Shown here: piece by piece, positions 12,778 to 24,170 of the stretch | How positions within the stretch are numbered: position 1 is the first letter of the stretch | Layout: each line of letters starts with the position of its first letter | Source: Symsagittifera roscoffensis | Lineage: Eukaryota > Xenacoelomorpha > Acoela > Convolutidae | Length of the DNA stretch: 64,000 bases | Direction: 5' to 3' | Assembly: GCF_963678635.1 (NCBI RefSeq) | Contig: NC_087064.1 | Coordinates: forward strand, 36,589,716 to 36,653,715 | Position numbers and translations under genes: made by a program | The notes under the pieces: model-generated | Told to the model about the DNA's origin: nothing | The model's database searches: none | Seen by the model: only the letters and a program-made list of their open reading frames with translations

Positions 12778-13560
12778 GCTTGTATACACGGCAAAACCCT
12801 GAATGTTTCGACTGCCTTGAATCCATATCGAGTAGTTTTTGTGAAAAAAAATATTGAAAAACGATAAATTTGAACAATATCGAAGATCAATAATGAAAAT
12901 TTTAGTTGTACGAAATTAAAACGATTGATTAGCTAGCCTCAAATCAATTTGGAATAATTCTGAAGGCCAGTATAACTCGCACGCATAATAAATTCGTGTT
13001 GCGCTTTCAGCATTATGAAATAAAATTTCAAAGCGCGCATAGATTAGCTCAGAGCTTGGCCAAATTAGCAATCTTCAAACTCCCATATCTTTGCAAGAAG
13101 TAAATGGAGGTAAAATCACTTTTTAGTTTTGATTTTAAGGAGTCGATACATTTTATGGGGTACAAGAACTGCTTTGTAAAAACTATTATTTCTGTCGCCG
13201 TAAATTTACTGAAGAAAAAAACCACACCAAGCATAAATATTCCGTTTTCTTCGAAAGCCGGATCAATAAATACTCCGTTTTTTTTCGAAAACCGGAACAA
13301 TTAGCACGAAATATCGCGTGCGTTTTTATTCATCCCAAATTGGCCGAATTGACAATCTTTAAGCCCCCAAAGTTGTACAAAAAATGATCACAGGTAAAAC
13401 ATTTTTTTACAATTGAGCTCAGGACAGCAAAAACTTTTGGCTGATATTTAAAAAATTCCGTCAAAAATAGCTAATTAAAAAAACAAAATTTGTCTGGAGA
13501 AGAAAAACAACTCCGAGCACAAATGTTCCGTCATTTTTTCGAAAATCCGAACAAACAGCG
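12778..13560 (-). repeat. Two adjoining diverged HINE-like family A copies
   Basis: A diverged copy spans about 12778-13302. It has the 3' block GCAAAACCCTGAATGTTTCG at the left and CGGTTTTCG..GGAAC at the right. A partial copy follows at 13303-13560, with the TGATCACAGGTAAAACATTT and CGAGCACAAATGTTCCGTCA landmarks. Both are on the minus strand. Short frames here (such as 13104-13304) are by-products of the repeat. Confidence 0.5.
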
Positions 13561-13625
13561 AAACTTACAAATGTATTTCAAACAGCAAGGGAGTATATCT
13601 GTAAAGCTCTAACAATCTGCACGTA

Positions 13626-14359
13626 CAGTGCTGATTTAAATTAACCGACAAAACGCGTTTACCTTGAAATTTAAAACGCGTTTTTATCAAATTGGGTTGA
13701 GTTTAGGTGAACCCTTATGAAGACAAAACTTCCTTCAAACTTTAGCAGAATTAATATGGTGTAATTTGTTTTGCCAAATTCGGGCCCAAAATTTTACCCC
13801 AAAAATGGGTCATTTTGGCTTTTCTTAGATAACCAAAAATTACGCCAAAAAATACCCGGTCGATCACAGACATAATTATATCAAAGTGAGCTCCTTACGT
13901 AACCCAACAAACTTTGAGAAGGGTATATTCTCCAAAAAAAATTACAAATTGTTTAAAAATTGTTTTTAAATAATTAGTTGGTATTTTTTATAGTAAAAAC
14001 GACCTTTTTGTCTATCAAACAAAAATAAATTAACTTATACAATGTTTGGGGGAATATGCCCTTCTTAAAAAGTTTGTTGGGCTACATAAGAAGCTCACTT
14101 TGATATAAATATGTCTGTGATCGACCGGGTATTTTTTGGCGTAATTTTTGATTAATTAAGAAAAGCCAAAATGACCCATTTTTGGGGTAAAATTTTGGCC
14201 CCGAATTTTGCAAAAATAAATTACACCATATTAATTCTGGTAAAATTTAAGCAAATTTTGTCTTCATAGGTTTCCACCTAAACTCAACCCAATTTGAGAG
14301 AAACGCGTTTTAAATTTGAAGTTTAGCTCGTTTTGTCCGGTTAATTTAAATCAGCACTG
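13626..14359. mobile_element. Tc1/mariner-like foldback MITE, about 734 bp
   Basis: The element begins CAGTGCTGATTTAAATTAAC and ends with the inverted match, closing in AAATCAGCACTG. It is flanked by TA on both sides (13624-13625 and 14360-14361), as expected of Tc1/mariner insertion. The whole element folds on itself. Words such as CCCAAAATTTTACCCC, GGTCGATCACAGACAT and the paired AACCCAACAAACTTT / AAAGTTTGTTGGG recur in inverted order, with a spacer near 13985. No transposase frame is present, so it is non-autonomous. Confidence 0.85.
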
Positions 14360-14361
14360 TA

Positions 14362-15000
14362 TGTGATGGCACCAAATGCGCATTGAGAATGAAGTGATGT
14401 TTTGTCGGCTGAAAACCGATGTCGTAAAATAGCACCAAAGGATGTTTCTTTCGATGGTCAGTACTGGTTTGAAGTTTTGAAGGGGAGTGCAGCCGAACGC
14501 CTATACCCTTCCCCCAAACTACCCCTGTTTCGACCCACTATAAATTTTTGCTTTGTTATTGTTGTAAATACAGTTAATTAATACAGTGATTTTAATTTAT
14601 TTTTCCCACTGTAATTCGTTGACTGAAATAGATTGAAAGACTACGAAAAAGCTATAAAAACTTTGTGCAATATGGCTTTGAATTGTTATAGCTTCCTCTC
14701 AATTATTTTGGCAATCTGGTCCTAAAATTTCTGCTTCATAATAGGGACAAAATAATAGGGTAATTTATTAATGAATATTGTCAAAACACGGAGATTTTCA
14801 TCAGCAAATTGACATCATTTTTGAAATTTTTGCTTTAAAGTTAGGTTCAAAAAATATCTCTTTCGATAAATAAATAAACTTTAAATAACCACACGTACGA
14901 GAATGAAGAAGTCCGCTGAACTTTTTGGTACGTAAAATTTCCAGAACTTTCTTTTTGCATCCATAACACAAAAACTATTTTACAGTTGCCTAGTGTTAAC
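14362..15000. other. No feature recognised
   Basis: A/T-rich sequence with no convincing frame or repeat family seen. Confidence 0.35.
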
Positions 15001-15009
15001 CCGCATCGA

Positions 15010-15730
15010 GCGTCCATGGATCATAATCGATTATATTGTCATAATATGGTCAGTATCTACAAAACTACAAAACAATCGATTATACTCAATTAAAAATGGA
15101 TTATAATCATAATAATTTTTAAGCCAATATGATCCATTATAATCGATGATAATCGGTTATAATGGATATTTTCGAAGGGTTAGTCATGAAATTTACCATT
15201 TTTTGTCTCTGCTTTTTCAATTCATCTCATTTTACACCCCCCTTTACTTTACCCCCCCCCCCCCCCCTCAACCCTGCCAGTGTACTACAAGCGCCATTCA
15301 CCCCCCTTATGGTTGAACATGGGGAATCATTTGTTGGTAGACTATGGGGGAGCAGGGGTTAATGATTGACACCCCTCTCCCCCCCCCCCCCTCAATTTAC
15401 ACCCCCCTCTCTCTTTCTTTAGTAGGGATGGAGCTAAAAAACTTGAGGGGGTAACGTAAGACATTAAATACAATTTGAAACTTTTTTTTGCTAAATTTGT
15501 AAAACTTCTGCAAAAATAAAATGAATTATAATTCTGCACTTAGTTGTAAAAATAAAATGAATTATAATCAATTGTAATCAATTAGAATGGATTATTTTTT
15601 TTCAAAAATAATCGATTGTAATGGCAATATAATCGATTTCGTGGTCTGATCTTTACAACTCTAATGGATTATTATGCATTTTTTTTGTCTCGGGAATCCA
15701 TTATTATCGATTAGAATTCATGGTGGGTCG
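15010..15730. repeat. Repeat with ATTATAATCGATTATAATGG-type ends and a C-rich core
   Basis: Two clusters of degenerate TTATAATCGATTATAATGG words (15010-15170 and 15535-15730) bracket a core of C-runs and G-runs (long C runs near 15250 and 15385). The same combination recurs near 23330-24170 and 24740-24820, and the AT motif alone at 41400-41600. This looks like one interspersed repeat family. Its class is unknown. Confidence 0.45.
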
Positions 15731-15871
15731 GTTCGCGAAGGGCACTGCTCCTGTTCAAATTTTTTGTTTGTTGGCGTACGTTTTAGTTTTGAGTTCAGTA
15801 ATATTCAATATAAAATAATTGCAGATAACATTCCAAATGTTGCAAACTAAGTTGGTAAATTAAACAGAACA

Positions 15872-17241
15872 ATGTTTCAGCAGTATTGGGGGCAGCCGTG
15901 ATTTGTCAGTTCGCATTGACAGCAGGTAAGAATTTTCTATATCTTGACCAAGGGCGGATTTAGAGGGGCTGGGGGCTAAGTCCCTTACCCTCCCAGGGAT
16001 TCGAGCCCCTCGCCAACTAAAGGGTCCCGCCTTTGGTACTATTTTATGTCATCCACTTTAGGCCAACCAACTGAAAAATTTTCTAAAGGCACTTTTAGCG
16101 CCAATATATACTCAATTTGAAGAGGAACGCGCGCTGAAAAAAAACACTAACTATTAGGCAAAGTTTTCCAAAAACTGCCTGTTTTTTCAATAATTTGTCT
16201 GCGACGCAAAATTTTTGGTCAAAATAGGGTCTTTATAATGTTCTGGGATTGCTCGGAATTTCTCTTTACTCGACCCAAAAAAATCGATGAATATCTTTTG
16301 AAAATCCGAGATCTGATGTTTTCTCTGGCTAAAAGGCCAATAAACGATTGGCGATACGGCAGGGCATATTGGGAGTGATCAAAAAAGCAAAAAACCCCAA
16401 TCGAAAAAGGATTTTTTTCATCGTACAGGAAAATGCTTTTTGATTGAAATTTTTTTATTATAAATGGGCTCTTTTTGGTTTATTCCATCCTAGATTATGA
16501 ATAACCAAATTTCGCCAATTGTCTGAGCATAAACTTCACTTAAAAGATGCCAAATGCGTTTTTAATTGTCATTAAATTCGCTTTTTTTCGCCAGTTTCTA
16601 GCTTGATTTAACTTTGAGTAAAATCAGTCCAATTTTTTCAGAAAAACGTTCATCTTTTATCATTTAGGGGATTATAACCCAAAAGACCCGATAAATTTAA
16701 TGTGTAAAAGCTATAGTTGAACTCTTTTGTGATTTTTACAGCGTGGATTGAATTTTTATTTTGAGTGTGAGACTGCCGATCGTTCAAATTTGCGATTGTT
16801 CTAAGCCAGAGCTGTCATTTGAAAAGCCATCCTTTGTTAGTTACATTCACATTTTAACGTAAAAACATGGCTGACAATCAAACATTTACAATTGGTTCTT
16901 TTAGACTGAAACTTTAAAAAACTTTCTTATGTTGTTTTAGAGGGGAGAACGCTGCAAGGAGACTGGAACTCAATTCCGACTTCACAGCTGGGCATGTCAT
17001 TGAAACAGTTCCAAGATAGCATAATGACTGGCAAAGGTTTCACAGATGTGGCTGACACGTTTCTAAATCTGGGATGTGACCCGCAGACCACCTTCATCGA
17101 GAATTGTACGCGAACTATGCTGACCCCTACGCTGGCGAGGCAGTGATTGAAGTGCTCTGCCAGGGACAGGATAAGTGGGTGTATGGAAAGAACTACCCTG
17201 TTGAAGTCCAGGATGTTTTCTCCCACGATCCCACTATTTGA
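15872..17241 (+). pseudogene. Small secreted-protein family gene, frameshifted copy (copy 3)
   Basis: A probable first exon lies at 15872-15925. From ATG, one base out of frame, it reads SAVLGAAVICQFALTA, a signal-peptide core, and ends at a GTAAGA donor in phase 1. A possible 36-nt second exon (16668-16703, after TTTATCATTTAG, acidic GDYNPKDP, phase 1) fits the intact gene's layout but is uncertain. The last exon, 16941-17241, follows TTGTTTTAG in phase 1. It reads LQGDWNSIP, MSLKQFQDSIM, FTDVADTFLNLGCDP and FIENCT. A one-base shift near 17108 leads into NYADPYAGEAVIEVLCQ and YGKNYPVEVQDVF, ending TGA at 17239. A poly(A) signal AATAAA is at 17274. A hAT-like MITE sits in intron 1. Exon order and phases match the intact gene at 27759-28450. 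Confidence 0.65.
15949..16316 (+). repeat. hAT-like MITE, family D, diverged copy
   Basis: Starts CAAGGGCGGATTTAG and carries the family landmarks AGGGATTCGAGCCC, AAAGGGTCCC, TTGGTACT and GGCACTTTTAGCGCCAA. The right end has lost its terminal repeat. It lies inside intron 1 of the broken secreted-protein gene. Confidence 0.55.
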
Positions 17242-17648
17242 TGATAGAACACGAAGAATTGAAAGCCTTGAACAATAAATGTAAAAAGTTGAATGCTTTT
17301 AATGTTCTACGTCATTTAAATTGGCTCAAAACCGATAATCTTCTACAATAAACATTAATTTGGATGAAATTGAAATTATAATTAAAAAGTATTATGCCAA
17401 CCAAACGTTCAAAAGTATCTCAGTCGTGCCAGTCGCCGTAAACTTTTCCTCTGTTTTGATTTGTGGTGAGTGCCGAGCTGTCAGCCGGCTACTCGAAAGA
17501 CCTCGGGCAAAACTTACACTGCTTTCATTTAAATTTTATTAGAATGAAACGTTTGCTTTAAGAGACAATTATGTTTTAATCTCTAGCTATTAAAAGTTCA
17601 ACAGAAAAAAAAACATTTTTACCGCCGTTCGAGTCTTATGAAACCTAG

Positions 17649-17970
17649 TTGTTCCGACCATCGGGTGTGTTTTACTTTTTTTTCATGCAAAATTAGCTGC
17701 TAAAATTAATTATCGGACTGGGTTGAGTGATATATCATAATAAAGCCTTTTCAGTTGTGATTGGAACGACATTAAACAATTTCAAAATTTTTTTTCCCAG
17801 TGTCGACAAAAGCCGGAAATTTTTGATTTTTCGTCTAATTTCGAGCGAGTGATCAGGCTTACATTAGCTTATTTATGCTTAATTTAAGCCTTGAAAATTT
17901 TGAAAAAATATTTTGTAATTTTTAACACTGGTCGGAACATTCTGTGCTACTTGCACAGTAACCGGCTATC
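17649..17970 (+). repeat. HINE-like interspersed repeat, family B
   Basis: Begins TTGTTCCGACCATCGGGTG and ends GGTCGGAACATTC, then a hairpin CTGTGCTACTTGCACAG, then TAACCGGCTATC. Other copies are at 24935-25514 and 31297-31889. The interior is unrelated to family A, but the ends have the same design: GTTCCGAC near the 5' end, and its inverse GTCGGAAC just inside a 3' hairpin. Confidence 0.65.
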
Positions 17971-18189
17971 CTTTTTATAAATTCAGGATTATTTGCTGAT
18001 GGATTGATTTTAAAAGTTCGAAATAACTCAAAATCATATTACGTATGCTGGTGTTATCTTTTTTTGCTATGCCCACTCGGAACTTTAACGGAAATTATTT
18101 GATAGCGGCAGAACATGGTGCCCCAATAAAGCCAGTTCTACTATCCCTCCGTAAACAGAAGCTATGAAAATCTGAACAGTCTTGATTTC

Positions 18190-18542
18190 ACTTGGGATTC
18201 GACCTCCTGCCGATCCAAAGGGTCCCACTATGGTACTTTTTCAGAATTTGTTTTTTGACCAACCGACCCTAAATTTTTTCAAAGGCACCTTCGGTGCCAA
18301 TATGTACTAACTTTGAGGGGGAGCGCGAGGCAAAAAATTGCCTAAAATGGTTTTTTTGACCTGTTTTTTCAAAATTATGCCTGCAGCGCAGAAAATTTGA
18401 CCAAAACAGAGTCTTTTTAAGGCTTGAGGAGAGCTCGGAAAATCAATTTGGTCGACCTAAAAAAAAGTCGTCAAAATTAACTTTCGAAAATTTTTTGAAA
18501 ATTCGCCCTCCCCCCTCGAGAAAATCCTAGATCCGCCTGCAA
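18190..18542 (+). repeat. hAT-like MITE, family D, 5'-truncated
   Basis: Contains GGGATTCGACCTCCTGCC, AAAGGGTCCC, AAGGCACCTTCGGTGCCAA, GAGCTCGGAAAATCAATTTG and GGTCGACCTAAAAAAAAGTC, and ends at TAGATCCGCCTGC. The left terminal repeat is missing. Confidence 0.55.
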
Positions 18543-18965
18543 AGAAGAAGCAATTTTCAGTCGAGCACAAAATGAAATAGAAACAGACTTCAGTTGAGAC
18601 TGTTGGGCACAGTTAAAAATATTTTACATAAATGTAAAATATTGGCTCAACGTAAAAACTGAGTATAGTATCGTCCCAAAAAAAACTCAGTTGTTTAGTT
18701 GCATTTAGCAACAATCATTTGAGAAAAGTTGCTAGCAATAATCTGTAACATTGCAAGCCATAATCTGCCATACTTTGCAGAGGTATCATTTTAGTTTTAC
18801 GCACTATGGATTCTTGCTATGAAAATAGTTTTTCGCGATACTGCTCCAAGTAGTTTTCTTATGATCAACAGTTTAAAAGCATTTTTTAAAAAACAAATAA
18901 TGGCTAAAATGAAAAATTTAGTTAAAAAAATTAGTTTTCGTTGCCAATTTTTGGCATTTTTGTCA

Positions 18966-19435
18966 TTTTTTTGTTCCGACTTTTGAAGAAAGAGAGGAAT
19001 ATTTAAGCTTGGGTTTTTTATTCAGTCAATTTTCTACTGTTAAGCTAAGCATTTTGGACAGAGTTTTTTTGAAAAATATTGTTGTCTTGAGCTCAAAACG
19101 ATAATTTAGCTGTAATCATTTTTTGAAAAGTTACGGGGGTTTGAAAATTGCCAGTTTTGATCATTAACGCGCGATAAAATGCCGTTTTTTTAACACGCGT
19201 AAGCGGCGAATTAATGTAATCCAAAACGAATTGAGGTCAACAATTAGGCCCTATCAGAACAATAGTAGACGCTAATTTTACCCTCCTTGGCATTTTGCGT
19301 ATTGTGTGGGGATAAGTTTAAAAAACGAAAAAAATCCAAATCAATTATTCCGTCAATTACTCCACCAAAAAAAAACCGTGTTAATTGGCCTTATTCTGAA
19401 AATTCAGGGTTGCGGCCTGATTTACGAGCAGGTCG
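18966..19435 (+). repeat. HINE-like family A copy, diverged
   Basis: Starts TTTTTGTTCCGACTTT, keeps GCGCGATAAAAT and ACACGCGTAAGCGG, and ends with the hairpin block ATTCAGGGTTGCGGCCTGAT followed by TTACGAGCAG. The overlapping short frame at 19287-19523 is not regarded as a gene. Confidence 0.55.
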
Positions 19436-19559
19436 CAATCCTTTTCGAGCAGACCGCAAATTTTTCGAAATGTCATCTCGAAAAATAATCCTTACAACTT
19501 TTGCTGTCAATTTATTATGTTAGTTGATAGTAGAAAAAGTTGAAAACCGAAACATAGCT

Positions 19560-21485
19560 GGAGCAGTCTTAACCTAGAACGAGCACAATCGAATTATAAG
19601 TCAAGCACAGTCGAGTCTAAATGGTCGAGACATACCCCAGTTTTAATCTAGCTGTTCAAAAAGTATCTGAGCTGGTCGAGCAAATTTTTCGAAATCAATT
19701 CCGGTAAAATTTTGAAACCAACATATCTGAGCTGGATAGAGAAAATCAACAAAAATTTTCCGCCGGAAAAAGTTACCCATTTTCGGTCCAGAAAGTCGAA
19801 AGAAATATATATCTGATCTGGGTCGAGCAAAGGTATGGAAAAAATTTTGGTTGAGAATTCCGAGACAACTCCAAATCCATTTTTGATCGAGACTGTCAAA
19901 ATATATCTGAAATTTTTAGATCAAAGTCAAACGAATATTTTCTTTGGTCGAGAGAGATCAATCGAAAGTCGGGCACTTGGCCCGGGTTTTTGTGGTTAAA
20001 AAGAATGTCTTCATAGCCATACCACAGGTTTTCATTCCATACCAAAACCAACAACACTTCAAAAAAATTAGCATGGTGGAGTGGGGGTGGGTTGGGCCGT
20101 AAGGTTGATAGCGAAATCGAACTAATCGGAACTTCCAAATCAAATGACCACAAAAATAGTCAATTTGAGAGATCAATTTACTTCACTGAATATAACTTCA
20201 ACTCAAGTAACTGTTGAATTGTGTCAGGCTTGATGAAATTCTCTTATTCAATCATACAAAAAACACAACCAAATGTTTTGATATTAAAGCAAAAAATTAG
20301 ATAGAGCCAGTTTTCCAAACTAATTACCCGGGGTCGAGGTGCTCCACCACTTATGTTTAGACTTTGAAAGTCGAGCATGTGCAGTGTTGTGACTGAAATT
20401 CCGCGGTCGAGAAGCTATTTTAAGTCGAGCACAAGATCGAAACCTACCCGATCTCGGTCGAGAGAGTCGAAAAATAGGTCGATCACAGTCGAAACATGCC
20501 TGATTTTGGTCGGGAAAGTCGAAAAAATAAGTCGAGCAGTACTTAATTAATCTGCTCAGAACAGATTTCTTAAAATGATTCTGCTCAGATCAAATCTGCT
20601 CGGATTGCTCGTCATTTACAGAGTTTAATTGTTCGTTGTATACAGAAACGACATGAGAAGCCTACACATAGTCCAAAAAACATTAGCTAAGTTTTTGGGG
20701 CAGCGACAAAATCGTCACCACAAAAACAGAAAACTAAAAAACAATCAAGAGAAACGCTCATCAAAAAAATATCAGTCATTATTTTAATATAGCAGTTATT
20801 CGAAGGACAAACATTATGAATCTCGTCGCTGCTAAAACTTAGATCATCATTACAGTTTTTTTTTTTCAGAAAACGCCAGGCTTACGTGATCGACTCATGA
20901 TTCGACTAAAACGGTTGATTGATGTCCAATTGTCGCAGATTGAGACGGTCGAGCGAATGTTTTAGTCAAGAAAATTCGACCTTGGATCAGCATGATCGAA
21001 TCATACCGAACAAGAACGAATCATGGGTCGAACAGTGTCGAATCATAGGTCAAACTTGGTCGAGTAATTTACCTCCTTGCTTACTAGCTGTTAATTATAC
21101 CAACTCAAAATCATTCCAAAATTATTTGAAGCCTGCTGCGTGGTTGGTATTACGCTATTATCTTTTTGTTTTTTGTTTTGCTTGTAGAGGGATAATTCAA
21201 TTTTTTTTGTCTGTCGAGCAAGTTGAGTACTGGACGCATAGCCATTTTTGGACGAGAAAGTCGAAATATATCTATGCGGGGTCAACAAACAAGTTTGAGA
21301 AAAACGTCGACCGAGACAGTCAAGAAAGCTGAAACATATCTGAGCAAGGTCGATCAAAGTCAAAAATTATTTTTTGTTCGGCCAAGAAAGTCGAACCATA
21401 CCAAAGTTTGGTCGAGACGGTCGAAATATCCCAATTTTTTGTCGAGAAAGACAAAACGTATATCGAGCACCTCGACCCGGGTACT
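19560..21485. repeat. Degenerate GTCGAG/GTCGAAA-rich repeat arrays
   Basis: Clusters at about 19560-19950, 20330-20545, 20890-21065 and 21205-21485 repeat the words GGTCGAGA(A/G)AGTCGAAA, TCGAGCACAGTCGAA, ACATACC and GATTTTGGTCG at irregular spacing of roughly 35-60 bp, all in one orientation. Stretches between the clusters are ordinary A/T-rich sequence. Short frames inside are not credible genes. Confidence 0.5.
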
Positions 21486-21687
21486 ACGTAATTACAGCAT
21501 CTTGATGCTGATGAATGAAGGCTGATCCTTGACTTGTTGAACTTTAAGTGGTATTTGAATCGACTTTTAAGAAACTGCTCAAGTCAGCGAGGTCAATCAG
21601 ACAATCAGATCAAATGTTATTACCGCCGTCTGTAGCAAATCTGTAACGAATTCAATCAATATTGACACGCATTGAAATATCACAGCC

Positions 21688-21942
21688 ATGCAATCATTGA
21701 AGATTAATGTCGTCTTATCTGCTGTTTTAATTTTTGCTAAAACTTCAACTGAACCTATAAATTTACCCCAGAACGGATTCAATAATCTCTTGAACTCGTT
21801 CATAATCAACGGGATACCTGCAGTTGATAATAGAAGGCTCTTCGCAGCTCTCAGAGTCAGAGATTCCACTGACTACTGTGGAGCAGCTATCGTGGATAAG
21901 GATTGGGCTCTCACTGCAGCACATTGTGTGGAAGAGCATCAT
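21688..21942 (+). CDS. First exon of a trypsin-like serine protease gene (partial)
   Basis: An ATG at 21688 starts a hydrophobic signal peptide (KINVVLSAVLIFAKTS). A short propeptide and the activation site FIINGIPAV follow (IVGG-type, here IING), then DYCGAAIVDKDWALTAAHC with the catalytic His of the TAAHC motif. The exon ends at a good donor, CATG/GTAACT, in phase 1 after EEHH. Chymotrypsin-family proteins of this kind are secreted digestive or defence proteases. The exons with the catalytic Asp and Ser are not found downstream. A hAT-like MITE (21970) and the 200-N gap follow at once, so they may lie in the gap, further away, or be lost. Whether the gene is active is unknown. Confidence 0.7.
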
Positions 21943-21969
21943 GGTAACTTTATGATTTAGGCGCGTATT

Positions 21970-22363
21970 CAGGGGCGGATTTAGTGGGGGGCGGGGGGGG
22001 GGGGTTGCTGATGCGCCTTTTCAGGGATTCGACACCCTGCCGACCCAAAGCGTCCCCCCTTTGGTACTTTTTAAGAAATCCATTTTTGGCCGACTGACCC
22101 TGAAATTTTTCTAAAGGCGCCTTTGGCGCCAATAATACTAATTCTGAGGGGGAGCCCAAAAAGTGCCCAAAAACGGCAAAAGGCTTTTTTGACCAGTTTT
22201 TTCAAAAATTTGCCTGCGGCACAGAAAATTTGCCAAAACAGCGTCTTTTTAGTGCTTAGGAGAGCTCTGAAAATCAATTTGGTCGATCTAAAAAAAAACG
22301 TCAAAATTTTCGATTTTTTTTTGAAAATCCGCCCCCCTTGAAAAAATTTTAGATTCGCCCCTG
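21970..22363 (+). mobile_element. hAT-like MITE with terminal repeats and 8-bp target duplication
   Basis: Terminal inverted repeats are CAGGGGCGGATTTAG at the left and TAGATTCGCCCCTG at the right. The 394-bp element is flanked by CGCGTATT (21962-21969) and CGCGTACT (22364-22371), an 8-bp target-site duplication with one mismatch, as expected of hAT insertion. There is no transposase. It sits 27 bp after the splice donor of the trypsin-like exon. Confidence 0.8.
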
Positions 22364-22384
22364 CGCGTACTCATTCATTCGAAA

Positions 22385-22584
22385 NNNNNNNNNNNNNNNN
22401 NNNNNNNNNNNNNNNNNNNNNNNNNNNNNNNNNNNNNNNNNNNNNNNNNNNNNNNNNNNNNNNNNNNNNNNNNNNNNNNNNNNNNNNNNNNNNNNNNNNN
22501 NNNNNNNNNNNNNNNNNNNNNNNNNNNNNNNNNNNNNNNNNNNNNNNNNNNNNNNNNNNNNNNNNNNNNNNNNNNNNNNNNNNN
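22385..22584. other. Assembly gap (200 N)
   Basis: Run of N. Any frame crossing it is an artefact. Confidence 0.99.
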
Positions 22585-22977
22585 TTTGAACATCATTCTC
22601 CCACACGCCATTTGAAGTCAAAAGGATATATTACGCTCCTTGCAACAAATCAATTATGGAAAATAAGCTTCCTTGAACAAACTTGGAACGATTTCTAAGA
22701 CCGATTAAATCTCCGCTTACGCGTTAATAGCGCGAAAATATTTCGAGTTAATTGTCCCTAATTGGCCTAATTGGCAATCTTTAACCCCCCTAACTTTACC
22801 AAAAATGATCACAGGTGAAATATCTTTTCAAACTTAAGCTCAGGACAAAAATAGTTTTCGAATGATATAAGAAAATTCCGTCAAAAATGGCTAGTTAAAA
22901 TGTGGAAATTTGTCTACGAGAAAAAAGAACCCACCCCGAGCACAAATATTCCGTTACATTCGTTACGAAGACGGAAC
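22585..22977 (-). repeat. HINE-like family A, left part lost in the gap
   Basis: Minus-strand copy with CCCACACGCCAT, GGATTAAATCTCCGCTTACG, TGATCACAGGTGAAATATC, CCGAGCACAAATATTCCG and GTTACGAAGACGGAAC at its 5' end (22977). The 3' hairpin would fall in the N gap. Confidence 0.65.
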
Positions 22978-23329
22978 AATAATTATTTATACGGTACATT
23001 TATCCGTCAGACGTTTTGGTCAGCGTGAAAACATCAATTTTAGAGACAAGTTTCAGGGACAATGAGCGGCGTTAGGGATAAGAGCCCGTGTGATGCAATG
23101 TTTTTCCGAGTTTATTAGGACAAATTGTCCAATTTACTGCCAAAACAATTTTGATCACCCTTGTAAGATGAAAGCATCCCAAAAACAAGTTTCAGTAATC
23201 GCAGATTGATTCCGAACATTCCATCGGTAAAAAATGTATCGTCTGCCTGGACAAATGATGATGAAATGACCCGCAGTGAGTTTCTATGGATAAAACTGCT
23301 TATAATCAGCTTTCGTGGTCAGAAATGTC

Positions 23330-24170
23330 GGCATTGTAGTCGATTATAATTACACTTTGGGACCACGCAATCGATCATGATCCATTATAACCCATTATTT
23401 TTACAGAAAAAAAAACTCTATTTTAATCCATTTAAAATCCATTATAATGGATTAAATGGATTATAATCTGCATAAGTTTTGCCAAATTTTCTGCAAAATT
23501 TACAGCTTTTTCTGCATTACTTACAGCCTAAACGGCTTCTAAACCAACTCGCCGTTAGTTAAATTTTGATAAACCATATTCTTTCACCTACCCTCACTCC
23601 GCCCCTTCCCCAACCCACCAAACCACCTGCACCTACGCCACCACAAGTTATCCCCACCATCTATTCCTCCACCTAATCCCCACCTACTCCTCCACCTATT
23701 CCCGCCACCTGGTTCTTACATATCCCTTTCTCAGCTACCGAACCCCCACGCACACACCTCCCTTCCTTTTTTGAGAGGAGGGCGTAGAAATATGAAAGGC
23801 GGGGGTTGTTAAAGGCATGTGTGCATTTTAAGGGGGAAGGGAGGCACGCGTACGTTATTCTTCATGTATTTTACGGTAAATATAAGAAAGAGGTAAATGA
23901 TGGGAGGGGAGGTGGTGGTAAGTGAACAAATGTTGAGTAACTTTTAAGAATGATGGGAGTTAGTATTTAGGGGAGAAGGAGACAAGTAGAAAAAAGACAG
24001 GTAGAAAACAACTCAACTTTTTGGTGTAGCCAAACGTAAAACACATTTTGGCAATTGCAACATTCAAGTATTGAATATTTGATTTTAAGATATTGGAACA
24101 TCTAGGTTCTTACTCAAAAAAATCTATTATAGTCCATTATAATCCATCTAAAGGATTAAACTGATTTCTC
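23330..24170. repeat. ATTATAATCGATTATAATGG-type repeat with C/G-rich core
   Basis: AT motif clusters at 23330-23470 and 24120-24165 (and again at 24740-24820, beyond an inserted HINE-like copy) flank a core with C-rich runs (23585-23770) and G-rich runs (23770-24000). The architecture is the same as at 15010-15730, and no coding signal was seen. Confidence 0.4.

Noticed and set aside
22349-22621. Frames running through the N gap
   Set aside because: They exist only because N was translated.
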